A DNA stretch of 64,000 bases from Paenibacillus andongensis (GTDB lineage: Bacteria > Bacillota > Bacilli > Paenibacillales > NBRC-103111). Made by a program: the position numbers and the translations under genes. The notes beneath the pieces were generated by a model. It searched no databases. It was not told the origin of the DNA and saw nothing but the letters and a program-made list of their open reading frames with translations. The DNA lies in NCBI RefSeq assembly GCF_025369935.1, contig NZ_CP104467.1:3355001-3419000 (forward strand). The letters run 5' to 3'. Shown piece by piece: positions 32,373 through 41,844 of this stretch (its first letter is position 1; each line of letters opens with the position of its first letter).

Positions 32373-33557
32373 CTACTTCAGATACATCATAGCAATTTCC
32401 TTCGTTTGCCGGTTCTTCTCGGCAATCGCTTGGCGCCTCGGAATCGGCGCCCAAGCCTCTACAGGGTCCAGCCACGTATCCACCAGCTGGACCGGGCTCT
32501 TGCTCTGCCAGGCGTCAAGCCACGCCTGTGGCAGCTTCAGCTGGGGCTGCGCCGCCAGCTGATCTAAGATCGCCTGCTCGCTCATGACGAGCCAGAGCAG
32601 GCTCCAAGCCCGCGGTACGACTCGCCAGATGTCGTACCCGCCGCCTCCGAGCGCTATCCAGCGCCCTTCGCACCACTGGTGCGCAAGGGAGTGGATCAGC
32701 TCGGGCATAGCCTTGTACACGCGCATGGAGCAATGGACATGCGCGAGTGGGTCGAAAGCATGGGCATCGCACCCATGCTGCGAGATAATGACGTCTGGCT
32801 GGAAGCGGGCAATCGTCTCGGTAAGCACCTCGCCGAAGCACTCCAGCCAGGACTCATCCTCGGTGTAGGGCTCCACCGGTATGTTAATGTTCGTGCCGAA
32901 CGCGTCGCCTTCGCCGCGTTCGTTCACGGCGCCCGTGCCGGGGAATAGATATTTCCCCGTTTCGTGAATAGAAAGTGTGCATACCTGAGGATCGGCGTAG
33001 AAGGCCCACTGCACGCCATCCCCATGATGCACATCTGTGTCGATGTACAGCACCTTAGCGCCGTACATCTCTTTGGCGTACGCAATCGCCGCTGACGCGT
33101 CATTGTAGACGCAGAAGCCTGCGCCCTTGCTTTGCAGGGCGTGGTGTAATCCGCCGCCCAGGTGAAGGGCGTGCGGAGCCTTACCAGACATCACCAGCTC
33201 GACAGCGGTGATGGAACCGCCTACGACCTTCGCCGTGGTATCATGCATCCCGGCGAAGTAGGGCGTATCCTCGGTGTCAAGTCCGAAGCGCGATGCTTCC
33301 CGGACCCAGCGTTCCTCCGGCACGGAACAGCTAAGCGCTTTCACCGCTTCCATGTATGCGGGGGAATGAACCCGCAGCAGTTCGCTATCTGTTGCGGAGC
33401 GAGGGGACCACAGCGCGCTGTCAGGGAGCGCGCCGGCTTTTCGCAGCAGATCCACCGTCATCGTAAGGCGAGCTTGATTGAATGGATGGTTTTCATTAAA
33501 TTTATATTGAATTTCTTGATCATCATAGATAAAGACAGGACTTGCCTTCTTGTTCAT
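32373..33557 (-). CDS. acuC: AcuC-type deacetylase (histone deacetylase family)
   Basis: A 394-residue Zn-dependent arginase/HDAC-fold enzyme that in B. subtilis removes the acetyl group placed on acetyl-CoA synthetase by AcuA, restoring activity. Active-site motifs are HLGGGLHHALQSKGAGFCVY, VLYIDTDVHHGDGVQWAF, DVIISQHGCDAHAFDPLA and ALGGGGYDIWRV, with the Zn-binding Asp/His and the catalytic His pair present. Acetoin was the historical phenotype. The gene is markedly GC-rich between about 32.4 and 33.45 kb compared with its neighbours. It is downstream of acuA on the same strand, without an acuB between them. Confidence 0.93.
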   Translation of the reverse strand: MNKKASPVFIYDDQEIQYKFNENHPFNQARLTMTVDLLRKAGALPDSALWSPRSATDSELLRVHSPAYMEAVKALSCSVPEERWVREASRFGLDTEDTPYFAGMHDTTAKVVGGSITAVELVMSGKAPHALHLGGGLHHALQSKGAGFCVYNDASAAIAYAKEMYGAKVLYIDTDVHHGDGVQWAFYADPQVCTLSIHETGKYLFPGTGAVNERGEGDAFGTNINIPVEPYTEDESWLECFGEVLTETIARFQPDVIISQHGCDAHAFDPLAHVHCSMRVYKAMPELIHSLAHQWCEGRWIALGGGGYDIWRVVPRAWSLLWLVMSEQAILDQLAAQPQLKLPQAWLDAWQSKSPVQLVDTWLDPVEAWAPIPRRQAIAEKNRQTKEIAMMYLK

Positions 33558-33626
33558 ATCCCTAATTCCCCCGAATGGACTAACAATTTCGCTTGAAGCC
33601 CTAGAAATCCTGCGATTACTTAGAAA

Positions 33627-34265
33627 TTAATACATGAAACGCTGCTGAAAACGAATACGATCAAACTGCTCAACGGAAGAGATCGGCACCTTTTTACCGA
33701 TTCTTACCATAAGACAGTTGGCTGGATGGGAGCATATTTCGGGGTCGTCCGTAGCGAACCAAATCATGTCGACACTTTTCATCAGCTTCTCCATCATTTG
33801 ACGGTATTCCCAGACCGTTAATTTGCTAGTTTCCAAGTCCCAATGCCAATAGTACTCCGTGGTGAAGCAAATGATATTCTCCATTTGCTCATCTTCAAAA
33901 GCGAGTCGAATCAACTTTTTCCCTAAACCAATGGATCGGTAGTCGTCTGCAACTTCTATGGCGCCTAGTTCAATTAAATCCTGCATATGACCTTGTGACC
34001 AACGCTCAATCTCGTCTGGATAGTGAAAGGTGACATAGCCGACAATGGTGGAACCTTCTCTTGCTATAATGATACGTCCTTCGGGCAACTGTGCGATTTC
34101 GACTAGTGCCTCTAACTGTTCCTTAGGTCTGCGGAACGCATCTAATTTGGTATGCATAGTTAACTCTTGCAAGCTTTCTGCTGAAACAGGGCCTTCTATG
34201 ATAATTTCGGGCTGATCAGGAGCTGCTCGCAGGCTGTGTGAGTGGTATATTTTGATATGCTGCAT
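33627..34265 (-). CDS. acuA: AcuA-type protein acetyltransferase (GNAT)
   Basis: A 212-residue GNAT acetyltransferase. In B. subtilis AcuA acetylates and inactivates acetyl-CoA synthetase. AIEVADDYRSIGLGKKLIRL is the acetyl-CoA-binding A-motif; TEYYWHWDLETSKLTVWEYR and the C-terminal WFATDDPEICSHPANCLMVR match AcuA rather than generic GNATs. The start is the ATG at 34265, behind AAAAGGAGAG. Its gene is divergent from acsA, as in B. subtilis, and precedes acuC by about 70 bases. Confidence 0.92.
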   Translation of the reverse strand: MQHIKIYHSHSLRAAPDQPEIIIEGPVSAESLQELTMHTKLDAFRRPKEQLEALVEIAQLPEGRIIIAREGSTIVGYVTFHYPDEIERWSQGHMQDLIELGAIEVADDYRSIGLGKKLIRLAFEDEQMENIICFTTEYYWHWDLETSKLTVWEYRQMMEKLMKSVDMIWFATDDPEICSHPANCLMVRIGKKVPISSVEQFDRIRFQQRFMY

Positions 34266-34394
34266 AACCTTAGCTCTCCTTTTGAAAAACAGCATGATGA
34301 ACGTTTCCTTTTCCGTTAGGTCATAGTATTCTTATACCAAACTTTAGGTTGAATTAAAAGACGAATTTTTAACATAGGCGAATATTTCCTAGTA

Positions 34395-34403
34395 TGATAT
34401 AAT
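34395..34403 (+). promoter_or_regulatory. acsA extended -10 promoter
   Basis: TGA followed by TATAAT (34398-34403) gives a TGn extended -10 element. I see no good -35 box at 16-18 bases, which is compatible with an extended -10 promoter. Confidence 0.5.
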
Positions 34404-34457
34404 AGAATATGTCAAAAATCGATCACATTTTGCTTAAATAAATCAGTAAAGTGAAAG

Positions 34458-34471
34458 TGAAAGCGATTAAT
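34458..34471 (+). promoter_or_regulatory. Candidate cre site upstream of acsA
   Basis: TGAAAGCGATTAAT resembles the CcpA-binding consensus TGWAANCGNTNWCA, with mismatches at the last positions. It lies about 55-70 bases after the promoter and just before the acsA ribosome binding site, where bound CcpA would act as a roadblock. B. subtilis acsA is also CcpA-repressed. Confidence 0.55.
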
Positions 34472-34494
34472 ATCGTGAGGAGGGTTTTACGTAC

Positions 34495-36219
34495 ATGGAT
34501 CAAATGAAAGTTGAACTCATTGAAGCTGTATCCCCTAATCCTAACATGAGCAATTATGAACAGACGCATGCGACATTTGACTGGAAAGACATCGAGAAGA
34601 GCTTTTCCTGGTATGAAACAGGTAAAGTTAACATGGCATATGAAGCGATTGACCGTCATGCCGACTCATCCAAAAAGGATAAAATCGCTCTTTATTACAG
34701 CGATAGTCAGCGAGAAGAAGCAATCACTTATGGACAAATGAAAGCGAAATCTAATCAATTTGGTAATGTACTTCGAGGACTTGGTGTTGGCAAAGGCGAG
34801 CGCGTCTTTATTTTCATGCCACGTACACCGGAACTGTACTATTCGTTGCTTGGTACACTTAAAGTAGGTGCCGTTGTTGGGCCATTATTTGAGGCTTTCA
34901 TGGAAACAGCAGTCAGAGACCGTCTGGAAGATAGTGAAGCCGTAGCGATCGTTACGACGCCAAGTTTACTATCGCGTGTTCCTTATAATGAACTTCCACA
35001 TTTGAAGCATGTCATTCTCGTTGGAGACAATGTGGAGCTAACTGAAGGACAAGTTGATTTCTATAAAGAGATGGAAAGCGCTTCAACCGAACTTGACATC
35101 GAATGGCTGGATCGTGAAGATGGATTAATTATCCATTATACGTCTGGTTCGACGGGTAAACCGAAAGGTGTCTATCACGTACAAAACGCCATGCTTCAAC
35201 ATTATTATACGGGTAAAATTGTATTAGATCTTCAAGAGGACGATATTTACTGGTGTACAGCGGATCCAGGTTGGGTAACAGGTACCTCCTATGGCATCTT
35301 TGCTCCATGGTTAAATGGTGCAACGAATGTCATTCGCGGTGGTCGCTTCAGTCCTCAAGATTGGTATAATACACTTCAAAAATATAAAGTAACTGTTTGG
35401 TACAGTGCGCCAACTGCTTTCCGTATGTTGATGGGTGCCGGTGATGATGTGGTTACTGGGTTTGATCTGTCTTCGCTTCGTCACGTACTTAGCGTAGGTG
35501 AACCGTTAAATCCCGAAGTTGTACGTTGGGGGCTAAAAGTTTATAACCAACGTATACATGACACTTGGTGGATGACAGAAACAGGTGGACAACTCATCTG
35601 TAACTATCCATCCATGACGATTAAGCCTGGTTCCATGGGGCGTCCAATTCCGGGTGTCGAAGCGGCTATTATTGATGATGCTGGGAACGTTTTGCCTCCT
35701 AATCGGATGGGGAACCTAGCTATCAAAACGCCATGGCCTTCGATGATGCGTAAAATTTGGAATAATCCATCGAAATACGAAGAATATTTCCGTTTGACAG
35801 GTTGGTACGTTTCCGGTGATTCGGCTTATCAGGATGAAGAAGGTTACTTCTGGTTCCAAGGCCGTGTGGATGACGTGATTAACACAGCAGGCGAGCGGGT
35901 AGGTCCTTTCGAGGTGGAGAGTAAGCTCGTTGAGCATCCTGCGGTTGCAGAGGCTGGGGTTATTGGTAAGCCTGACCCGATGCGTGGAGAGATCATTAAA
36001 GCGTTTATTGCTCTGCGTGAAGGCTTCACACCATCTGATGAGTTAAAAGCGGACATTTCCAAGTTTGTTAAAGAAGGGCTTTCTGCCCATGCAGCTCCTC
36101 GTGAAATTGAATTTAAAGACAAGCTGCCTAAGACACGCAGTGGTAAAATTATGCGCCGTGTTCTTAAAGCTTGGGAGCTCAATTTGCCAACTGGCGACTT
36201 ATCGACGATCGAAGACTAA
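34495..36219 (+). CDS. acsA: Acetyl-CoA synthetase
   Basis: Activates acetate to acetyl-CoA through acetyl-AMP. The 574-residue protein has the AMP-binding P-loop YTSGSTGKPKGVYHV, DTWWMTETGGQL, the hinge Asp region GWYVSGDSAYQDEEGYFWFQ, GRVDDVINTAGERVGPFEVE and the acetylatable Lys in KTRSGKIMRRVLKA. That last Lys is the expected target of the AcuA/AcuC pair encoded divergently. The length agrees with the short Firmicute AcsA (about 570 residues). AGGAGG lies upstream of the ATG. Regulation by CcpA is suggested by a cre-like site. Confidence 0.95.
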   Translation: MDQMKVELIEAVSPNPNMSNYEQTHATFDWKDIEKSFSWYETGKVNMAYEAIDRHADSSKKDKIALYYSDSQREEAITYGQMKAKSNQFGNVLRGLGVGKGERVFIFMPRTPELYYSLLGTLKVGAVVGPLFEAFMETAVRDRLEDSEAVAIVTTPSLLSRVPYNELPHLKHVILVGDNVELTEGQVDFYKEMESASTELDIEWLDREDGLIIHYTSGSTGKPKGVYHVQNAMLQHYYTGKIVLDLQEDDIYWCTADPGWVTGTSYGIFAPWLNGATNVIRGGRFSPQDWYNTLQKYKVTVWYSAPTAFRMLMGAGDDVVTGFDLSSLRHVLSVGEPLNPEVVRWGLKVYNQRIHDTWWMTETGGQLICNYPSMTIKPGSMGRPIPGVEAAIIDDAGNVLPPNRMGNLAIKTPWPSMMRKIWNNPSKYEEYFRLTGWYVSGDSAYQDEEGYFWFQGRVDDVINTAGERVGPFEVESKLVEHPAVAEAGVIGKPDPMRGEIIKAFIALREGFTPSDELKADISKFVKEGLSAHAAPREIEFKDKLPKTRSGKIMRRVLKAWELNLPTGDLSTIED

Positions 36220-36224
36220 TAAGC

Positions 36225-36269
36225 AAAGCCTTCCTTGCACTGGATTTCTTGGTGTGAGGGAGGCTTTTT
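36225..36269 (+). terminator. acsA terminator
   Basis: AAAGCCTTCC pairs with GGGAGGCTTT at the ends, with CAC/GTG pairing further in, followed by a run of T. Confidence 0.85.
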
Positions 36270-36298
36270 AATACTTGCATACGCTTTTAGAAATAAAA

Positions 36299-36324
36299 CA
36301 GACCCGGATATCCGGGTCTGTTTA
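36299..36324 (-). terminator. Terminator of penicillin-binding-protein gene
   Basis: CAGACCCGGAT and its exact complement ATCCGGGTCTG form a 22-bp perfect palindrome (36299-36320). Read leftwards it is followed by T-rich sequence. It lies 13 bases after the stop codon of the penicillin-binding-protein gene. Confidence 0.85.
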
Positions 36325-36333
36325 CATCGTGAT

Positions 36334-39300
36334 TTAATTGTTATAGGCGATAGCAGCCGATGGCTTAGATTCACCTGCATCATTGACTGCCGTTACTTTG
36401 TAATAACCGTTGTAAGCTGCTGCGTAGTAATGAAATTCGGTCGCATCATCAACAGTACCAAGCTTCTTAAACGTTCCTTTTTCTTTATCACTAAAATAAA
36501 CGTTATACTTTTTTACTTTATCCTTGGCTGCATTAGCTTTCCAGGTTAACATCACACCTGCACCATCAGCTTTGGCTTTAATACCTGTTGGTGAAGCAGG
36601 TAGGTCTTTTGTATTTCCATTATGACCGTTGTCGGTTCCTGCGGGTTCACCGATTCCACCATTTGAGCCTGATGGAGGGGGAGTAGCTCCAGGAACTTGA
36701 CTGCCATCGACAGAAGGAACGAACAGAGAATCTAGCGAGCTTCCATCTGTGTAGGAGGAGCGGCTAGGTGCCGATTCTTTCCCCGCCACATCAACTGCTG
36801 TTACATAATAACCGATTAAGCTAGATCCGGGGACTTGATCACTGAATTTCGTCTCAGCGCCTGCCAAGACAACTTTGCCGCCCATGAGCTGGAACTTGCC
36901 GCGGTTATCGGAACGATATATGCGATAGCCGACGATATCCGGATTCGGACTTGCCTGGAAGGCAATGGTTGCTGTATCACCGGACTTCGTTGTTACAACG
37001 TTCGTTGGTGCTGCAGGCTCTTTACCGTCATCAACCCGAGGGTCAACCTCGGAAGGTGCGTCATCGTCATAGTCTATAGGCTTATAATTATCGATCGGTT
37101 TACGACTTTTTTCGGGAAGTTTACTCATCGCTACTTCGATTTCTTTAAGCAATTGACTAATCGATTTTTGTCTTTTAATAACCGTTTTCTCTTGCACGAA
37201 ATCTGCCGGCGTATTGTCTTGCGCCATGTAATTTAGTCCGCCAAATGAACTGATTTTCATCCGAACCATCACATTGTCGGCTTCAGTTGGAACGTATTTC
37301 TTGTTGAAAAGATCAGTAACCAAAAGATCGAATTTCGTCGTTAATTCGCTCGGCAGCTTACCTGATAAGCTGGATACGGTTGCTGAGACAATTCCATCCG
37401 GTTTAGCAAAAGTTTTGGTAGGGAATAACTCTGGTTTTTGTTCGATGGTTCGGTTCATGATGAGTGCCCATATATCTTTGGCGTGATAAGTTTGATGCGC
37501 TTGCGATGATTTCGTCGACGATGACAATTTATTAATCGGTTGATCATAGCCGATCCATACGCCAACCGTGATATCTGGGGTAAAGCCCATAAACCAAGCA
37601 TCAGCATCGTCCTGCGTAGAGCCTGTTTTGCCTGAAATCTCAATTTTGCCGTATGATTTATAGTTTTTCATTAAATCTGTCGCTGTACCTTGGCTAATCA
37701 CCGTTTTCATCATATCCGTAATTAGATATGCACTTTGTGGAGAGTAGACAGGGGTTGGCTTCTGATCATGTGTATAAATCGTTTTGCCATTCGAATCTTT
37801 GATTTCGCGAATCATAAACGTTTCGTTAAATACGCCTTTATTCGGAATAGAAGCATACGCGCCAGTCAGTTCCCTCACTGAAGTTCCTTTGCTTAAACCG
37901 CCGATTACACCGGTCTGCGCAGCGTAATCTTCTTTTTGAATCGATGTAATTCCGAGTTTCTTGGCAAAGTCCCATGCCTCATTAATCCCGACTTTATTCA
38001 AAAATATATCAATGGCAGGGATGTTGTAAGACTGGTTTAGAGCCTTTCTTGCTGTCATTAATCCGTGAAACTTATGATCCCAGTTTTCAGGAAGATGGAA
38101 GCCTTTGACCCCGTCTTTTAGAATAATCGGAATATCATCCACGACACTGGCCGGTTGAATGGCTCCTTTTTCTAAGGCTGGTATATAAGCGGCAATAGGT
38201 TTCATTGTTGAACCCGGCTGTCTGAATGCTTGTGTGGCGTGATTGAGCTGCTCTTCGAAGAAATTGCGGCCCTCAATCATCCCTTTAATAGCTCCGGATT
38301 TGGAATCGATCATGATGGCCCCAACTTGTTCCATGCCTTTTTTATCATCATTAGGGGCGAAGTTTTTATCGTTACTCGATATTTCATGCATGGAATCATA
38401 AATCGTCTTATCAATGGTTGTATAGATTTGATAACCGCCGCGTAAGAGCTGAGTATGTATGCCTTTTAATGCTTCATTATAAGCGGTTTGGTTTTTCTTC
38501 GGATCAAGTTCAGGTTTCTGGAGCTTTAACAGAATTTCGGCTGCTTCTTTTTCTGTTTCAATCATTAGGTAAGGATAAGTCGTATAAGCCTTCTGAGCCG
38601 CAGGGGGCATGGAAGCTTTGAGATCAAACTTAAGTGCTTCTTGGTATTGCTCGTTCGTAATTTTCTTTTCTTCCAGCATCCGTTTGAGTACTAATTGTTC
38701 ACGCGTAACCGCTTTTTTAAAACCATCTTCATCAAACTCAGGCTTACTCGTGAATGCGGAGTACTGCGATGGGGATTGCGGCAGACCAGCTAAGTAAGCT
38801 GCTTGAGCAACGTTTAACTTATCCAAATCGTCGATGTTGAAGAGACCCTTGGCAGCTGCTTTAATCCCATATAGATTATAGCCTGTCGCGCCATTGCCAT
38901 AAGGAATTTTGTTCAAATAAGCGAGCAAAATTTCATCCTTGGACATTAGGCGCTCCATCCGCAGTGCGAGCAGCAGCTCTCTTGCTTTACGGCCATCATC
39001 GCGGTCTAGTGTAAGAAATACCCGTCTGGCAAGCTGTTGCGTAATCGTACTGCCACCTGTTTGAACTTCCTCGTTCAGCAGTTTCTGAGTTACTGCGCGA
39101 TAAAGTCCGCGGATATCGATCCCGCGATGATTGTAGAAGTCTTTGTCTTCAATGGCGAGGACAGCGTCTAGTAGAAGCTGCGGAATGTCATCTAGCTGAG
39201 CGAGACGACGGTCTTCTTCCGTTCGCAATTGCCCTATGACGGTATCATCATTAAAGTAGGCAAAGCCTGTGACTGCATTTTCCTGCATCTGCTGGCGTAT

Positions 39301-39480
39301 GGATTCTTCGGTGCGTACAGGATCTTTTTTGACTAGGGCACTCACATACCCGAATGCCGCGGATCCACCGACAATTCCGGCCAAAAAAGCACAAATGATG
39401 GTCCATTTTAAGGTAATCCAAGTTACTTTGAATGTTGTTCTCACCCAAGGGCGATTCCATTTAGCGAAAAAATTGCGCAT
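36334..39480 (-). CDS. Class A penicillin-binding protein (PBP1A type) with fibronectin III tail
   Basis: Bifunctional peptidoglycan synthase, about 1048 residues. A single N-terminal membrane anchor (about 15-45) is followed by a GT51 glycosyltransferase (AVLAIEDKDFYNHRGIDIRG with the catalytic Glu; GGSTITQQLARRVF) and a transpeptidase with Ser-x-x-Lys in QPGSTMKPIAA, SxN in NQSYNIPA and KTG in ISGKTGSTQDDADAWF. The last ~190 residues hold two fibronectin type III-like modules (PAAPTNVVTTKSGDTATIAF and PASPTGIKAKADGAGVMLTW), separated by a Gly/Pro/Ser linker. The frame extends to 39612, but the ATG at 39480 starts MRNFFAKWNRPW and is preceded by GGAGG. It acts at the outer face of the membrane. 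Confidence 0.92.
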   Translation of the reverse strand: MRNFFAKWNRPWVRTTFKVTWITLKWTIICAFLAGIVGGSAAFGYVSALVKKDPVRTEESIRQQMQENAVTGFAYFNDDTVIGQLRTEEDRRLAQLDDIPQLLLDAVLAIEDKDFYNHRGIDIRGLYRAVTQKLLNEEVQTGGSTITQQLARRVFLTLDRDDGRKARELLLALRMERLMSKDEILLAYLNKIPYGNGATGYNLYGIKAAAKGLFNIDDLDKLNVAQAAYLAGLPQSPSQYSAFTSKPEFDEDGFKKAVTREQLVLKRMLEEKKITNEQYQEALKFDLKASMPPAAQKAYTTYPYLMIETEKEAAEILLKLQKPELDPKKNQTAYNEALKGIHTQLLRGGYQIYTTIDKTIYDSMHEISSNDKNFAPNDDKKGMEQVGAIMIDSKSGAIKGMIEGRNFFEEQLNHATQAFRQPGSTMKPIAAYIPALEKGAIQPASVVDDIPIILKDGVKGFHLPENWDHKFHGLMTARKALNQSYNIPAIDIFLNKVGINEAWDFAKKLGITSIQKEDYAAQTGVIGGLSKGTSVRELTGAYASIPNKGVFNETFMIREIKDSNGKTIYTHDQKPTPVYSPQSAYLITDMMKTVISQGTATDLMKNYKSYGKIEISGKTGSTQDDADAWFMGFTPDITVGVWIGYDQPINKLSSSTKSSQAHQTYHAKDIWALIMNRTIEQKPELFPTKTFAKPDGIVSATVSSLSGKLPSELTTKFDLLVTDLFNKKYVPTEADNVMVRMKISSFGGLNYMAQDNTPADFVQEKTVIKRQKSISQLLKEIEVAMSKLPEKSRKPIDNYKPIDYDDDAPSEVDPRVDDGKEPAAPTNVVTTKSGDTATIAFQASPNPDIVGYRIYRSDNRGKFQLMGGKVVLAGAETKFSDQVPGSSLIGYYVTAVDVAGKESAPSRSSYTDGSSLDSLFVPSVDGSQVPGATPPPSGSNGGIGEPAGTDNGHNGNTKDLPASPTGIKAKADGAGVMLTWKANAAKDKVKKYNVYFSDKEKGTFKKLGTVDDATEFHYYAAAYNGYYKVTAVNDAGESKPSAAIAYNN

Positions 39481-39614
39481 AAGTTCCAATATCCTCCTTA
39501 CATGAACCCTAATAGTATACCATAATTGCACCTTATGCGGTAATGATGAAGCGAAGAAACGATGCCGACATGGTTTGACAACAGCTAGAAACATGTGATA
39601 AATTTTTATCAAAT

Positions 39615-39905
39615 GCGTAGAAAGATCAGCAGTAGGTAGCTTGTGGATGCTTTCAGAGAGCCGGTGGAGGGTGCGAACCGGTACCTGCAGGTTAGTGAAT
39701 TACGGTCTTGAGCAGTGAATGGGAACCTGCAGCAACTTCAGCTGCACAAGTAGTATTTGCCGATTTAACCCCGTTAAAGGTTCTTGAGTGAAAATAGCTA
39801 GCCGTGCACATAACACCTGTTATAGATGTACGTAACTACTGTTTTAATTAGGGTGGTACCGCGAGTCAAGTCTTCTCGTCCCTTTGTGGATAAGAAGGCT
39901 TTTTT
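39615..39905 (+). promoter_or_regulatory. Tyrosyl T-box riboswitch with terminator
   Basis: Leader RNA that reads uncharged tRNA-Tyr. The S-turn AGTA near the 5' end, the stem I segment AGAGAGCCGGTGG...GGTGCGAACCGG and the invariant T-box AGGGTGGTACCGCG (39850-39863) are present. The best specifier candidate is TAC (Tyr) at 39701-39703 in GAATTACGG. The competing terminator is AAGTCTTCT...AGAAGGCTT followed by eight T (about 39878-39906). tyrS begins about 27 bases further on. Confidence 0.93.
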
Positions 39906-39932
39906 TTGTATTTTAAGGATAAAAGGAGATGG

Positions 39933-41198
39933 ATGAACATGGATATTTTGAAGGATTTGGAGTTTCGCGGGCTGCTTCATCAAATTACAGATCGAGAGGG
40001 CTTAGATAAAAAGCTTAACGAGGAGCGTGTTACGCTTTATTGCGGCTTTGACCCGACTGCGGACAGCTTGCATATCGGTAGTTTGCTGCCTATTTTAACG
40101 CTGAGACGCTTTCAGCTCGCTGGTCATGTTCCTTTGGCACTTGTTGGCGGAGGAACTGGTCTGATTGGTGATCCAAGCGGAAAAGCCAATGAGCGCACAC
40201 TCAACGGGCCAGAAGTTGTCGAGGCATGGTCACAAAGCATTAAAAATCAGTTATCTCGCTTTCTCGATTTCTCCACTGAGATTGAAAATAGTGCAGAGCT
40301 TGTCAACAATTACGATTGGCTAGGATCGCTGAACGTCATCGAATTTCTTCGTGATGTAGGCAAAAATTTTACCGTTAATTACATGTTGGCAAAGGATTCT
40401 GTTGATTCACGGATTTCCAAAGGGATTTCTTTCACAGAGTTCAGCTACATGATTCTGCAATCTTACGATTTCCTGAAGCTCAATGAAACGAAAAATTGCT
40501 CTGTACAAATTGGTGGAAGTGACCAATGGGGTAATATTACGGCTGGTCTTGAGCTAATTGGCAAGTCCACAGAAAACCGTGCTTACGGCGTAACATTACC
40601 GCTTGTGACAAAGAGTGATGGGCAAAAGTTCGGAAAAACAGAAGGCGGAGCCATTTGGTTGGATGCAACCAAAACATCTCCTTACCAGTTCTACCAATTT
40701 TGGTTGGGCACAGCCGATAATGATGTCATCCGTTTCCTGAAATATTTTACTTTCGTTTCGCATGAGGAAATCGAACGTCTTGAAGAAGAAGTACAGGCTC
40801 AGCCTGAGAAGAGAGAAGCTCAGAAATTACTTGCCCGCGAAGTTACGAAGCTTGTACACGGTGGAGACGCGTTAGAAAGTGCTCTTAACATTACAACAGC
40901 TTTATTCAGCGGTAATATTCAGGAGCTTTCTCGTACGGAGATTGAAGAAGCGTTCAAAGATGTTCCATCTACAACCATTGACCAAGATAATATTGCATTG
41001 GTTGATTTACTGATTTCCGTAGGAGCGGCACCGTCCAAACGTCAAGCGCGTCAAGATATTGAAAGCGGGGCAGTCACGGTCAACGGTGTGAAAGTGACGC
41101 AATTCGATGCAGTTGCCAGAGATTTGGGCAGGCTCGGAGAATCTTACATTATTATTCGCCGCGGTAAAAAGAATTACTACCTAGTACAGTTTGCTTAA
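39933..41198 (+). CDS. tyrS: Tyrosyl-tRNA synthetase
   Basis: Class I aminoacyl-tRNA synthetase, about 421 residues. TLYCGFDPTADSLHIGSLLP carries the HIGH signature (HIGS) and tyrosine-binding residues; GGGTGLIGDPSGKANER, ILQSYDFLKL, QIGGSDQWGNITAG and LVTKSDGQKFGKTEGGAIWL (KMSKS equivalent KFGKT) follow. The C-terminal S4 RNA-binding domain is seen in GAAPSKRQARQDIESGAVTV. Ribosome binding site AAAAGGAG precedes two in-frame ATGs (39933 and 39939); either could be used. Expression is controlled by the T-box just upstream. Confidence 0.96.
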   Translation: MNMDILKDLEFRGLLHQITDREGLDKKLNEERVTLYCGFDPTADSLHIGSLLPILTLRRFQLAGHVPLALVGGGTGLIGDPSGKANERTLNGPEVVEAWSQSIKNQLSRFLDFSTEIENSAELVNNYDWLGSLNVIEFLRDVGKNFTVNYMLAKDSVDSRISKGISFTEFSYMILQSYDFLKLNETKNCSVQIGGSDQWGNITAGLELIGKSTENRAYGVTLPLVTKSDGQKFGKTEGGAIWLDATKTSPYQFYQFWLGTADNDVIRFLKYFTFVSHEEIERLEEEVQAQPEKREAQKLLAREVTKLVHGGDALESALNITTALFSGNIQELSRTEIEEAFKDVPSTTIDQDNIALVDLLISVGAAPSKRQARQDIESGAVTVNGVKVTQFDAVARDLGRLGESYIIIRRGKKNYYLVQFA

Positions 41199-41207
41199 TA
41201 TAAAAAT

Positions 41208-41241
41208 AAGCCCCTCAGGGAAATCCCTGAGGGGCTTGCTT
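41208..41241. terminator. Bidirectional terminator between tyrS and rpsD
   Basis: AAGCCCCTCAGGG (41208-41220) pairs perfectly with CCCTGAGGGGCTT (41225-41237), with an A-tract before and a T-tract after. Confidence 0.95.
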
Positions 41242-41244
41242 TTA

Positions 41245-41844
41245 TTAACGGCTGTAGAACTCGACGATTTGTTTCTCGTCAATTTCTTGTGGAAGCTCAG
41301 AACGTTCTGGCAAACGGATGTACTTGCCTTCTACGCTTGCGTCGTTGAACTCAAGGTAAGTTGGCAGGTAGTTACGGTTAGCAAGAGCTTCTTTCACTGC
41401 GGAAAGACCTTTGCTTCTTTCACGAAGAGCAATAACGTCGCCTGTAGATACGATGTAAGAAGCGATATCTACTTTTTTGCCGTTCACAGTTACGTGACCG
41501 TGAGCAACTAGTTGACGCGCGCCTGCGCGGGAGTTGGAAAGACCAAGACGGTAAACCAGGTTGTCCAAACGGCTTTCAAGCAAGACCATGAAGTTCTCAC
41601 CGGCAATACCTTTAAGTTTGGAAGCTTTATCGAACAAGTTGCGGAATTGCTTCTCGTTCAAACCGTACATGTGACGAAGCTTTTGTTTTTCATTTAATTG
41701 AACGCCATAGCCGCTCATTTTTTTACGTTGTCCTGGGCCATGTTGACCTGGAGGGAATGGGCGTTTCAAGTCTTTACCGTTACCACTCAAAGAAATACCA
41801 ACACGACGGCTTAATTTAAATTTAGGTCCTGTATAACGTGACAT
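41245..41844 (-). CDS. rpsD: 30S ribosomal protein S4
   Basis: Primary 16S rRNA-binding protein of the small subunit and, in many bacteria, an autorepressor. The 199 residues start [20 protein letters not shown], lack the zinc-binding Cys of the C+ form and contain the S4 fold [20 protein letters not shown] then [15 protein letters not shown]. It is transcribed alone, as is usual in Bacillus relatives, from a strong promoter with a ~195-base leader. Confidence 0.97.
   Translation of the reverse strand: MSRYTGPKFKLSRRVGISLSGNGKDLKRPFPPGQHGPGQRKKMSGYGVQLNEKQKLRHMYGLNEKQFRNLFDKASKLKGIAGENFMVLLESRLDNLVYRLGLSNSRAGARQLVAHGHVTVNGKKVDIASYIVSTGDVIALRERSKGLSAVKEALANRNYLPTYLEFNDASVEGKYIRLPERSELPQEIDEKQIVEFYSR

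Noticed and set aside
32515-32948. Long open frames inside acuC on both strands
   Set aside because: They are by-products of the high G+C content there; they have no ribosome binding sites, and acuC itself matches a full-length family.
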